Notes: generated by a model from the sequence alone, not told the origin. Shown: positions 1-6,524, numbered from the stretch's first letter. The stretch: 6,524 nt of DNA from Anaerolineales bacterium (GCA_015489255.1 WGAD01000109.1:1-6524); one strand, 5' to 3'. Made by a program: numbers and translations.

Positions 1-421
1 GGGCGGGTTGGGGTGCTGCGGCAGGGGGCGGCGTTGGGCGTTGCGGCGCTTTGCTGGTGGCGGCGGGTTTCCGCGTGACGTAAGGGGTGAGGGCTTTGAG
101 CAGCGCGAGCAGCCGCCGGTGTTGAGCGTCGGTTAGGGAGCTGGGGGTCAGGGCTTCCCCGTCCAGCGAAAGGCGGATTTCCTGCCCTTCGGTGTGCAGG
201 CTGAGGGCAGGCGCAGGCCGGGAGCGGAGTTGTTCACATTCTTCGCGCAAGGAGGCCAGGCTTTCCAGGGCTTGTTGCCTTTCATGGCGGATGGTTTCAC
301 ATTCCTGGCGCAGTCTATTGGCTTCGCCTTTGTGTTTCCAGCGGCCCTCGTAGAGGCCGATCAGGTAGCCGAGCAAGAAGACGATGACGGAAATGCCGAT
401 AACAGACCCGTTCAGGTTCAT
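1..421 (-). CDS. Membrane-anchored coiled-coil protein of unknown function (3' end outside the window)
   Basis: I do not recognise this protein. The frame is open from an ATG at 421 to the window edge (140 codons, no stop), so the C terminus is missing. Residues 7-24 are a hydrophobic stretch that looks like a single N-terminal membrane anchor. Residues about 27-67 are strongly charged, rich in Glu, Arg, Gln and Leu, and look like a coiled coil. A short ordered-looking part follows (about 76-115), then a Pro/Ala/Gln-rich tail from about 118. The start is 6 nt beyond the fpg stop and is preceded by AAAAGGAG (431-438 on the plus strand) at 9-nt spacing, inside the last fpg codons. This supports co-translation with fpg. 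The opposite-strand frame at 194-541 overlaps both this gene and fpg and has no such support. The anchor would place the coiled coil either in the cytoplasm or outside; the sequence does not decide. Confidence 0.8.
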   Translation of the reverse strand, partial: MNLNGSVIGISVIVFLLGYLIGLYEGRWKHKGEANRLRQECETIRHERQQALESLASLREECEQLRSRPAPALSLHTEGQEIRLSLDGEALTPSSLTDAQHRRLLALLKALTPYVTRKPAATSKAPQRPTPPPAAAPQPA

Positions 422-427
422 CCCCGT

Positions 428-1228
428 TTACTCCTTTTGACAAACCGGACAAAAATGCGTTCCGCGCTGGGCGATGCGGATCTTGCCAATGGGGGTGTTG
501 CATTGGCGGCAGGGCTGCCCTTCGCGCCCGTACACGTTTAGGTATTGCTGATAGTTTCCGCCGCGGTAGATCCAGTCTATGCTGGTGCCGTTGTGGGCAA
601 TGCCGGCAGCCAGGACCTCGCGGATGGCGGATAGCAGGCGGTCGGCTTCGGCGGGCGTGAGGCTGGCGGCTGGGCGCAAGGGGTGCAGCTGTGCCCGGTA
701 CAGGGCTTCGTCGGCGTAGATGTTACCAATGCCGGCCAGAAAACGCTGCTCGAGGAGCAGGGCTTTGAGTGCGCGGCGGCGCTGGGTAAGCATGGCGTGG
801 AAGCGCGCCGGGGTCAGGGCAGGATCGTCGGGTTCGGGGCCCAGCTTCCCCAGGATGCGCTGCGGCGCATCGGTGAGCCAGATGCGGCCAAATTTGCGGG
901 TGTCGTTGAAGGCCAGCCAATGCCCGTCGTCCAGTTGCAGGCGCAGGCGATCGTGGGTCGCGGCTGCGGTTGCCGGCGGTTGCAGCCGCAGATCGCCGCT
1001 CATGCGCAGGTGGACGAGCAGGGTGTCGTGTGAGAGCCTCAGCCGCAGGTATTTCCCGCGCCGATCGGCCTGCCGGATGCGCTGCCCCTGGATGCGGGCG
1101 GGAAAATCTTCCGGAACGGGCTCTGCGATGGTCTTTTCCCAGAGAATTTCAACGCGCTGGACGGTGCGGCCAAGCAGCGCGGGGCGCAGGCTGCGGACGA
1201 TGGTCTCTACTTCGGGCAGTTCGGGCAT
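428..1228 (-). CDS. mutM: Formamidopyrimidine-DNA glycosylase (Fpg/MutM)
   Basis: Bifunctional base-excision repair enzyme that removes 8-oxoguanine and ring-opened purines from DNA and nicks the abasic site by beta/delta elimination. At 266 residues it is the usual family length. The N terminus is MPELPEVE, giving the catalytic Pro after Met removal and the essential Glu3. Lys59 lies in the RRGKYL hairpin. The lesion-side intercalating residues are Met76, Arg111 and Phe113 (FNDTRKFG). The H2TH segment has GIGNIYADE with Asn169. The C-terminal zinc finger is CX2CX16CX2C (Cys240, 243, 260, 263) with the DNA-contacting Arg255. All key residues are present, so it should be active and cytoplasmic. 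Its ATG shares one base with the prs stop (TAATG at 1226-1230). The nearest AGGAG is 16 nt upstream, too far for ordinary initiation, so translation is probably coupled to prs. Paralogous Nei proteins are excluded by the Fpg-type triad and zinc finger. Confidence 0.97.
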   Translation of the reverse strand: MPELPEVETIVRSLRPALLGRTVQRVEILWEKTIAEPVPEDFPARIQGQRIRQADRRGKYLRLRLSHDTLLVHLRMSGDLRLQPPATAAATHDRLRLQLDDGHWLAFNDTRKFGRIWLTDAPQRILGKLGPEPDDPALTPARFHAMLTQRRRALKALLLEQRFLAGIGNIYADEALYRAQLHPLRPAASLTPAEADRLLSAIREVLAAGIAHNGTSIDWIYRGGNYQQYLNVYGREGQPCRQCNTPIGKIRIAQRGTHFCPVCQKE

Positions 1229-2223
1229 TATTCGTTGAACATTTCTCCTACGCTGCGGCCTTCGTGGGCGCGCAGGATAACTTCGGCCAGCATGGGGGCG
1301 ACTGAAACGATGGTCAGGCGGTCTGCGATGGGTTGGCGCTTCTCGGGCGGGATGGGGATGGTGTCGGTGGTGATGATGCCCTTGATGGGCAGCTGGCTCA
1401 GGCGTTCGGCGGCATTGCGCGAGAGGACAGGGTGCGTGAAGACCAGGTAGATATCGCGGGCGCCGTGTTTTTTGGCCGTTTGCACGGCCTGGGCGATGGA
1501 GCCGCCGGTATCGACCTCGTCATCTACAACCAGCACATCGCGCCCGGCTACCTCGCCGATGATGGTCATGGCCTGGGCTTTGGCGTCGTTTCCCTGCCGG
1601 CGTTTTTCAATGAAGGCGATGGGCGTGCCCAGGGCTTCGGCAAAGTTGCGTCCTTTTTTGGCAAAACCCAGGTCTACGCTGAGGACGACGGGGTTGTGCA
1701 AGGTGGGCAGCAGCTGGCTGTGGATGTGCTCGATCAGCAGGTGAAAGGCGGTGAGGACATCGCCAGGGATGGAGAAGAAGCCCTGGATCTGCCCGGCGTG
1801 GGGGTCGATGGTCATGTAGCGGTCGGCGCCGGCTACTTCAATCATATCGGCTACCAGGCGGGCGGTGATCGGCACGCGGGGCTGATCTTTTTTGTCGGAG
1901 CGGGCGTAAGCCAGATAGGGCACCACGGCGGTGATGCGAGCGGCGGAATCGAGCCGCAGGGTTTGCAGGGTGATGAGCAACTCCATCAGGTTGTGTTGCA
2001 CGGGGGCGCTGGTGGTCTGGATGACGTACACATCCTGGCCGCGCACGCTGCTGTGCAGTTTGACAAAGAGGTTGTCGTTGGGAAAGAGGATGACATCGTG
2101 TGAGCAAACGTTCAGTTGCAAGTAGTCGGCGATCTTTTGGGCCAGGTCGCGGGAGGCGGTGCCGGCGTAGATTTTGATATCGCCGTAGATTTTCATTTCG
2201 TGGGAATGGCGAGGAGCGGCCAT
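1228..2223 (-). CDS. prs: Ribose-phosphate pyrophosphokinase (PRPP synthetase)
   Basis: Makes 5-phosphoribosyl-1-pyrophosphate from ribose 5-phosphate and ATP, the shared precursor for purines, pyrimidines, histidine, tryptophan and NAD. The ORF is 331 residues, slightly longer than the usual 310-320. The ATP-binding part includes SSVRGQDVYVIQTT (58-71). The signature region is DPHAGQIQGFF (140-150) with catalytic His142. The flexible-loop Lys207 and Arg209 lie in EKRRQG. The ribose-phosphate loop is VVDDEVDTGGSI (232-243). Several signature residues are non-standard: DPHA rather than DLHA, LGFAKKGRNFA rather than the common VGGVxRARxFA, and DTGGS rather than DTAGT. The acidic and catalytic residues are kept. 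The ATG at 2223 was chosen because AGGTG (2233-2237 on the plus strand) sits 9 nt upstream. The internal ATG at 2196 would give a more typical N terminus but has no Shine-Dalgarno. The gene follows the acetyltransferase stop by 6 nt. Confidence 0.93.
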   Translation of the reverse strand: MAAPRHSHEMKIYGDIKIYAGTASRDLAQKIADYLQLNVCSHDVILFPNDNLFVKLHSSVRGQDVYVIQTTSAPVQHNLMELLITLQTLRLDSAARITAVVPYLAYARSDKKDQPRVPITARLVADMIEVAGADRYMTIDPHAGQIQGFFSIPGDVLTAFHLLIEHIHSQLLPTLHNPVVLSVDLGFAKKGRNFAEALGTPIAFIEKRRQGNDAKAQAMTIIGEVAGRDVLVVDDEVDTGGSIAQAVQTAKKHGARDIYLVFTHPVLSRNAAERLSQLPIKGIITTDTIPIPPEKRQPIADRLTIVSVAPMLAEVILRAHEGRSVGEMFNE

Positions 2224-2229
2224 AGGGGG

Positions 2230-2762
2230 TTACACCTGTTTCCATTCCGAGCGCAGGACGCTCATGATGAGGACATCGTGATAGCGGTGGTTGGCGTAAT
2301 GCGCCTGCCGCAGACGACCTTCGTGCACGAAGCCGATCTTTTCGTAGGCGCGGATGGCGCGCGGGTTGTTGGCGTAAACGCGCAGGAAGATGCGGTTGAG
2401 GTTGAGTTCGGCAAAGGCGTGGTCGATCAGCAGGCGCAGGGCTTCACCGCCGTAGCCCCGGTTCCAGAAGGATTTTTCGCCGATGACGATGCCGACCTCG
2501 GCCTGGCGGATTTTCCAGTCGATCCCGTGCAGGCTCAGGTTGCCGATGGGCAGCCAGCCGTCGTTTTGAGCCACTTCGATCATTAGCGGGCGTTCGTGGA
2601 GGGGGCGCCGGGCCAGGCCAGCGAACCATTCTTCCTCCTGCCAGAGAGACAGCGGCCAGTCGATGGTCAGGCCGGCGATCACTTCGGGGTCGTTCAGCCA
2701 GCGGACGAAGTGAGGCAGGTCGTTTTTTTCTATGGCGCGCAGGCGCAGGTTTTTTCCGTGGA

Positions 2763-2766
<4 letters not shown>
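2230..2766 (-). CDS. GNAT-family N-acetyltransferase (RimJ/RimL-like)
   Basis: Acetyl-CoA-dependent N-acetyltransferase; the acceptor cannot be read from the sequence. The 178 residues form one GNAT domain of the RimJ/RimL or SpeG type. It opens with an LRAIEKNDLPHFVRWLNDP stretch typical of this subgroup. The acetyl-CoA pyrophosphate loop is WNRGYGGEAL (about 102-111), and the late NNPRAIRAYEKIGF segment (about 133-146) is the usual helix before the final strands. The length fits this subfamily, including ribosomal-protein, antibiotic and polyamine acetylases. The ATG overlaps the meaB stop by 4 nt (ATGA at 2763-2766). No Shine-Dalgarno is visible, so initiation is probably coupled to meaB. 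Its position between meaB and prs does not identify a substrate. A specific assignment such as rimJ or speG is not justified. Confidence 0.9.
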
Positions 2767-3769
<1,003 letters not shown>

Positions 3770-3770
<1 letters not shown>

Positions 3771-4189
3771 CAATGCGGCTCCTGAGCAAATTTGGCCTGC
3801 ATGGCGGTGCGGATGTCTTCTACAATCGCCTCTGTGGAGGCGCCGGGCCCGTACACGCCACTGACGCCCATTTCACGCAGGGCGGGCATGTCGTCGTCTG
3901 GAATGATGCCGCCGACGAAGACGAGCACGTCGTCTAACCCGTTGGCGCGCAACAGGTCCAGGATGCGCGGCACCAGCGCCATGTGCGCGCCGGAGAGAAT
4001 GGACAAGCCCACCACGTCCACATCTTCCTGGAGGGCCGCCTCTGCGATCATCTCTGGCGTCTGGCGCAGGCCGGTGTAAATGACTTCCATGCCGGCGTCG
4101 CGTAACGCGCGGGCGACGACTTTGGCGCCGCGATCGTGGCCGTCCAGGCCGGGTTTGGCGATCAGAACACGGATTTTGCGCTCACTCAT
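3770..4189 (-). CDS. mcmA2: Methylmalonyl-CoA mutase small subunit, cobalamin-binding domain
   Basis: Stand-alone B12-binding subunit of methylmalonyl-CoA mutase, which interconverts (R)-methylmalonyl-CoA and succinyl-CoA together with a separate catalytic subunit. The 139 residues match a complete C-terminal B12 domain. The lower-ligand motif is DGHDRG (16-21) with His18 replacing the dimethylbenzimidazole ligand. The SxL motif is GLSILSG (61-67) and the GG motif is [10 protein letters not shown] (91-100). The lead-in [15 protein letters not shown] is typical of the mutase rather than of methionine synthase or corrinoid methyltransferase domains. The start has AAGGAG (4197-4202 on the plus strand) 7 nt upstream. 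It is the first gene of the leftward block and is followed directly by meaB. No large catalytic subunit is in the window, so it must be encoded elsewhere. A related small subunit for isobutyryl-CoA or ethylmalonyl-CoA mutase cannot be excluded. Confidence 0.92.
3779..3783 (-). promoter_or_regulatory. Ribosome binding site for meaB
   Basis: AGGAG on the minus strand lies inside the last codons of the upstream B12-subunit gene. It is 8 nt from the ATG at 3770 and 5 nt from the in-frame TTG at 3773. The spacing decides the start in favour of ATG. Confidence 0.75.
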
Positions 4190-4234
4190 GGATTCGCTCC
4201 TTCAGCAGAGACTTGGGCAGAAAATTGCAATGCG

Positions 4235-4240
4235 ATTATA
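4235..4240 (-). promoter_or_regulatory. Candidate -10 element for the leftward block
   Basis: TATAAT reads perfectly on the minus strand, and transcription would begin near 4228, giving a leader of about 40 nt before the mutase-subunit ATG. No good -35 lies at 16-18 nt spacing (the best is GTATAA at 4258-4263). A second TATAAT on the same strand at 4257-4262 is an alternative. The choice between them is not settled. Confidence 0.45.
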
Positions 4241-4285
4241 CTATAGGGATACCTACATTATACATTTGACGGAGTTATGCTATAC
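4235..4285 (+). repeat. Three TATAC elements at exact 22-bp spacing
   Basis: TATAC occurs at 4237-4241, 4259-4263 and 4281-4285. The first two share the longer ATTATAC (4235 and 4257), and the third is within the extended -10. The identity does not extend through the rest of the 22-bp units. Spacing is close to two helical turns, so all three would lie on one DNA face. Confidence 0.5.
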
Positions 4286-4286
4286 T
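4278..4286 (+). promoter_or_regulatory. Extended -10 element for the rightward block, probably leaderless
   Basis: TGCTATACT fits the extended -10 form TGnTATAAT with one mismatch. The hexamer (4281-4286) ends 6 nt before the ATG at 4293, so transcription would start at or within a base or two of the start codon. There is no Shine-Dalgarno before that ATG, consistent with a leaderless mRNA. The -35 position at 17-nt spacing (TTATAC) is poor, as is common for extended -10 promoters. Confidence 0.55.
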
Positions 4287-4292
4287 GAAACC

Positions 4293-4508
4293 ATGGCCGA
4301 GAAGCAGGCTTTCCCTCCACCCGATTGGCTGACCCTGACCGATACGCTCCGCGAAGGATTCGCTCCGCTGGCGGTGATCGGAGCGCAAATCTTGTATGCC
4401 GGCGCGCCCTTGCTGCGCCTTTTTTGGCCGGAAGAGCAGGTGTATCGCCTGGCTGCCGCGCTGGAGGCTGGCCCTGGGCAGGCGCAAGAAGAGGAGAAAA
4501 AGGCATGA
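4293..4508 (+). CDS. Small PDWL-motif protein of unknown function
   Basis: I do not recognise this 71-residue protein. The N terminus has PPPDWL (8-13), a motif that recurs in the last gene of the same block. Residues about 23-45 are hydrophobic and could be one membrane-associated or amphipathic helix ending in LRLFW. The C terminus is charged (EEEKKA). The frame is open much further upstream, across the divergent mutase-subunit gene, but that extension is antisense shadow. The ATG at 4293 is the first start in the intergenic region and sits 6 nt after an extended -10. No ribosome binding site precedes it, so a leaderless transcript is likely. The stop overlaps the next start (ATGA at 4505-4508), which argues that it is truly translated. 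A role as a small partner or adaptor of the downstream membrane proteins is inference. Confidence 0.72.
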   Translation: MAEKQAFPPPDWLTLTDTLREGFAPLAVIGAQILYAGAPLLRLFWPEEQVYRLAAALEAGPGQAQEEEKKA

Positions 4509-5233
4509 ACTGGTATGCGCTCGTCGGTTTTGTCATCGTGGCGCTGGCTGCAGGACTGATCATCTTCCTGGCCTTTTTTCTGCAGCGCAAAACGCACTGG
4601 CGCGAAATCCCTGTGATCAAGGGGCTGAAGCGGCAGGTCGGTTTGTCGGTGGAGGATGGACGTCAATTGCATTTTGCTATCGGGCGCGGTAACCTGCTGA
4701 CCCCCGACAGCATGGCCTCGCTGACGGCCTTAAGCGCGTTCGACCAGGTGGTCCGCAGCACCGCCCACGCCGACCGCCCTCCGGTCGTCTCCAGCGGAGA
4801 TGGCGCCTTGAGCATTCTCTCGCAAAGCACCATCTTCAGCGCTTCCGGTTCGCGCACGGCCTTTGTGCAGGGTCGGCTGGCCGGGTTGACGCCTTTTTCT
4901 TATGTGGCCGGTTCCCTGCAAGATGCGCGCAACCCGGATGTGGCGGCTAATGTGCTGATCGGTCACTTCGGGCTGGAGATCGCCCTCCTCACGGAGGCCG
5001 CTGAACGCGCGGGCACGTTTGTTATGGCGGGCAGCGACGATTTGGCCGCCCAGGCGGTCGCTTATGCGGCCTCGGCGCAGCCGCTGATTGGTGAAGAATT
5101 GTACGTCGTCGGCGCTTATCTAAGCGATAACCCCGTGTATCAGGCCAGCGTCAAAGTGCAAGACATCTATCGCTGGTTGATCGTCGTCATCCTGGTAGCA
5201 GGAGCTCTTTTGAACCTGGCAGGCATCTTGTGA
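4505..5233 (+). CDS. Protein with two terminal membrane helices (DUF6754-like)
   Basis: 242 residues, function unknown. A membrane helix lies at about 4-26 and another at about 223-241, flanking a soluble part of about 190 residues. From memory the overall layout resembles DUF6754 proteins: an early LHFAIGRGNL segment, a central stretch with FSYVAGSLQD (131-140), then a GTFVMAGSDD segment, LIGEELYVVGAYLS (194-207) and a final helix. I cannot check that assignment here. The ATG at 4505 was chosen because AGGAG (4492-4496) lies 8 nt upstream and the start overlaps the preceding stop by 4 nt. The open frame reaches back to 4325 but only as a shadow of the 71-residue gene. Both termini probably face the same side of the membrane if the central part is entirely on the other side. 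No catalytic motif stands out. Confidence 0.85.
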   Translation: MNWYALVGFVIVALAAGLIIFLAFFLQRKTHWREIPVIKGLKRQVGLSVEDGRQLHFAIGRGNLLTPDSMASLTALSAFDQVVRSTAHADRPPVVSSGDGALSILSQSTIFSASGSRTAFVQGRLAGLTPFSYVAGSLQDARNPDVAANVLIGHFGLEIALLTEAAERAGTFVMAGSDDLAAQAVAYAASAQPLIGEELYVVGAYLSDNPVYQASVKVQDIYRWLIVVILVAGALLNLAGIL

Positions 5234-5853
5234 AAAACAAAGGTCTCTTTTCCGTTGCTATCGCCATCGCAGTGGGCACGTTGATCTTGCTGGGCTATTT
5301 TGCCGATCGTCCCTTGCTGGTTGCCTTGCGTGTGACCTTCGTCCAGTGGGCGATTTTGCTGACAGCCCTGGCCGTGTTCATTGGCGTGATCAACCTGATG
5401 GTTGTCCACATGAGCCGCCTGGGGCAAAAAAAGGGCGGCATCAGCAGCATGGCCTTGCTGCTGGGCTTGCTCTTCAGCCTGGGGATCGGGCTGGTCTTCG
5501 GCCCACAACACCCGTTTTCGCAGGCCCTGTTCGATGCTGTCGTCCTTCCGGGTGAAGCCAGCCTGCTGGCGGTTCTGTCCATCTCATTGTTGTACGCCGC
5601 CATTCGTTTGCTGCACCGGCGTACAGACCTGATCAGCCTGATCTTTGTCGCCACCCTGGTGCTGGTACTGTTGGGCTTTGTGCCCATGCCCTTTGGCGAG
5701 ATCCCTGTTTTGGGCGATTTCCTGCGCCCATACATCACCCAGGTGCTGGCTGCTGCGGGCGCGCGAGGCATCTTGCTCGGCGTAGCGCTGGGGACGTTGA
5801 CGACCGGTTTGCGCATCCTGATGGGCGTCGACCGCCCCTACGGAGGACGCTGA
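5230..5853 (+). CDS. Polytopic integral membrane protein of unknown function
   Basis: 207 residues, mostly hydrophobic, with about six probable membrane segments near 7-24, 37-60, 73-92, 109-128, 134-152 and 174-198. The last is less hydrophobic and Gly-rich. Connecting loops are short, and a basic HRR patch (129-131) follows the fourth helix. The C terminus ends in MGVDRPYGGR. There is no transporter, protease or kinase motif that I can name. The start is GTG at 5230, overlapping the previous stop by 4 nt (GTGA). No convincing Shine-Dalgarno is visible, so translation is probably coupled. An internal ATG at 5397 would cut off the first helix and part of the second and is unlikely. Its tight placement after the two-helix protein suggests that the two form a membrane complex (inference). 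Confidence 0.85.
   Translation: MKNKGLFSVAIAIAVGTLILLGYFADRPLLVALRVTFVQWAILLTALAVFIGVINLMVVHMSRLGQKKGGISSMALLLGLLFSLGIGLVFGPQHPFSQALFDAVVLPGEASLLAVLSISLLYAAIRLLHRRTDLISLIFVATLVLVLLGFVPMPFGEIPVLGDFLRPYITQVLAAAGARGILLGVALGTLTTGLRILMGVDRPYGGR
5842..5846 (+). promoter_or_regulatory. Ribosome binding site for the zinc-ribbon gene
   Basis: GGAGG lies within the last codons of the upstream membrane-protein gene, 6 nt before the ATG at 5853. It is the strongest Shine-Dalgarno in the rightward block and fixes the start of the last gene. Confidence 0.75.
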
Positions 5854-6524
5854 TGGCTGAACAACGTTGCCCGATGTGTGGGTTGTCCAACCCGGCTGGC
5901 GTTGAGGTTTGTGAACATTGCGGCGCGCGTCTGAAGCCTCTGCTGCGCGAGTCACCAGATAACACACCGATCCGCCCGGGTGAAGCGCCAGTTGACAAAG
6001 ATACCCACGAATTCGAAGACACCGATTTCTTGCGGCAGATGCGGGAGAAACCGCCCATTCATCCGGGAGACCTGCCTCAACCACAGGAAACTAGCGAACT
6101 GGAACACACCCTGCCCGCCTGGCTGCGGCGTTTGCGCGGGACTGCCGGGGCAGAAGAAGCGGAAGCGCCGGCGGCTGCGGCCGCCGACCGACAACCCGAG
6201 CCGCCGGCAGAACCCGAACCGCAGGCCGCCAACGGCACAGTGTCCGACTGGCTGGCCGACTTGACCCAGGCGGAAGACGAAACCGGCGAACTGCCGGATT
6301 GGCTGGCGGAACTGGGCAGCGCAGCAACGGGGGAGCCTGCCGCCGCCGAGACGACGGAATCCGAACCGGCCCCGGCGGGCGGTGACCTGCCGGACTGGCT
6401 CTCCGGCCTGAGCGCGGACGAACCCGCCGCCGCAGCGCCCGCCGCCGAGACGACGGAATCCGAACCGGCCCCGGCGGGCGGTGATCTGCCGGACTGGCTC
6501 TCCGGCCTGAGCGCGGACGAACCC
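5853..6524 (+). CDS. Zinc-ribbon protein with LPDWL repeats (3' end outside the window)
   Basis: The frame is open for 224 codons to the window edge with no stop. The N terminus is a small zinc ribbon, CPMC (6-9) and CEHC (20-23), as CX2CX10CX2C. The remainder is acidic and rich in Ala, Pro and Glu, and probably disordered. It is punctuated by a short hydrophobic motif, roughly LPDWLxxL: LPAWLRRL (87), VSDWLADL (130), LPDWLAEL (147), LPDWLSGL (179) and LPDWLSGL (212). The last two lie in a 33-residue tandem duplication. The ATG shares one base with the preceding stop (TGATG). The pattern suggests an extended scaffold with several identical docking sites and a folded metal-binding head, probably cytoplasmic because no signal peptide is present; this is inference. 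The full length and C-terminal domain, which may hold a membrane anchor or further repeats, are unseen. Confidence 0.85.
   Translation, partial: MAEQRCPMCGLSNPAGVEVCEHCGARLKPLLRESPDNTPIRPGEAPVDKDTHEFEDTDFLRQMREKPPIHPGDLPQPQETSELEHTLPAWLRRLRGTAGAEEAEAPAAAAADRQPEPPAEPEPQAANGTVSDWLADLTQAEDETGELPDWLAELGSAATGEPAAAETTESEPAPAGGDLPDWLSGLSADEPAAAAPAAETTESEPAPAGGDLPDWLSGLSADEP
6342..6524 (+). repeat. 99-bp in-frame tandem repeat (second copy cut by the window edge)
   Basis: Unit one is 6342-6440 and unit two starts at 6441. Over the 84 bp that can be compared they differ at one position, c6386 versus t6485, a synonymous Asp codon change. Each unit encodes 33 residues with one LPDWLSGL motif. Near-identity including third codon positions points to a recent duplication. 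More copies may follow beyond the window. Confidence 0.95.

Larger units (their letters stand above)
4190..4292. promoter_or_regulatory. Divergent intergenic promoter region
   Basis: This is the only gap of any size in the window and separates two outward-facing gene blocks. It is clearly AT-rich against GC-rich neighbours. It holds promoter-like hexamers on both strands, three phased TATAC elements and an 8-bp perfect palindrome ATTGCAAT (4224-4231). The palindrome falls near the predicted leftward transcription start and could be an operator. The leftward untranslated leader would be only about 40 nt, too short for a cobalamin riboswitch. Confidence 0.75.

Noticed and set aside
194..541. 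Plus-strand open frame of 115 codons at the left end
   Set aside because: It covers the fpg 3' end and the coiled-coil gene on the opposite strand, both of which have coupled starts and ribosome binding sites.
1333..2103. Long plus-strand open frame of 256 codons opposite prs
   Set aside because: It is antisense to a clearly recognisable PRPP synthetase, is Gly/Val/Asp-rich as expected for a GC-rich shadow frame, and matches no family I know.
4190..4234. Cobalamin riboswitch upstream of the B12-subunit gene
   Set aside because: The predicted leader is about 40 nt, far shorter than a cobalamin riboswitch, and no B12-box-like sequence is visible.
4266..4271. TTGACG as a -35 for the rightward block
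   Set aside because: It lies only 9 nt before the TATACT hexamer, far short of the 16-18 nt needed, and no -10 lies at the correct distance downstream.
4258..4672. Minus-strand open frames over the 71-residue gene and the start of the two-helix protein
   Set aside because: Several overlapping frames without ribosome binding sites lie opposite two genes joined by an ATGA overlap; they look like shadows.
5584..6327. Minus-strand open frames opposite the membrane and zinc-ribbon genes
   Set aside because: They are Arg/Pro/Ala-rich shadows with no ribosome binding site, while the plus-strand frame has a zinc ribbon, coupled start and repeat units of 33 codons.

Overview
The window is about 60% GC and gene-dense, with no RNA genes, mobile elements or CRISPR arrays that I can see. 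Gene content suggests a Chloroflexota bacterium, probably Anaerolineae-like. The hints are a two-subunit methylmalonyl-CoA mutase cobalamin subunit next to MeaB, an Fpg of the type I associate with that phylum, and a zinc-ribbon protein with repeated PDWL motifs beside membrane proteins of unknown function. This placement is inference from recalled family features, not from a search.

The window holds two divergent gene blocks that fire outward from an AT-rich 103-bp intergenic region (4190-4292).

The leftward block (minus strand, 4189 down to the left edge) has six tightly packed genes in transcription order. They are the cobalamin-binding small subunit of methylmalonyl-CoA mutase, the MeaB G-protein chaperone, a RimJ/RimL-like GNAT acetyltransferase, a ribose-phosphate pyrophosphokinase (prs), formamidopyrimidine-DNA glycosylase (fpg/mutM), and a membrane-anchored coiled-coil protein cut by the window edge. 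Junctions are 1-4 nt overlaps or 6-nt gaps, so one transcript with translational coupling is likely. The first two genes form a functional pair (cofactor carrier and its mutase-protecting GTPase). The others are nucleotide-metabolism and DNA-repair functions with no obvious link to it.

The rightward block (plus strand, 4293 to the right edge) has four genes. They are a 71-residue protein with a PPPDWL motif near its N terminus, a 242-residue protein with a membrane helix at each end (resembling, from memory, DUF6754), a polytopic membrane protein of 207 residues, and a CxxC zinc-ribbon protein followed by an acidic Ala/Pro/Glu-rich region with repeated LPDWL motifs. Junctions are ATGA, GTGA and TGATG overlaps, implying coordinated production. 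The last gene carries a nearly perfect 99-bp tandem repeat and runs off the right edge. I recognise no described function for this module. A PDWL motif in both its first and last products is the most suggestive clue.

The intergenic region contains an extended -10 element placed so that transcription of the rightward block would begin at its start codon (a leaderless mRNA). It also contains three TATAC elements spaced exactly 22 bp apart.
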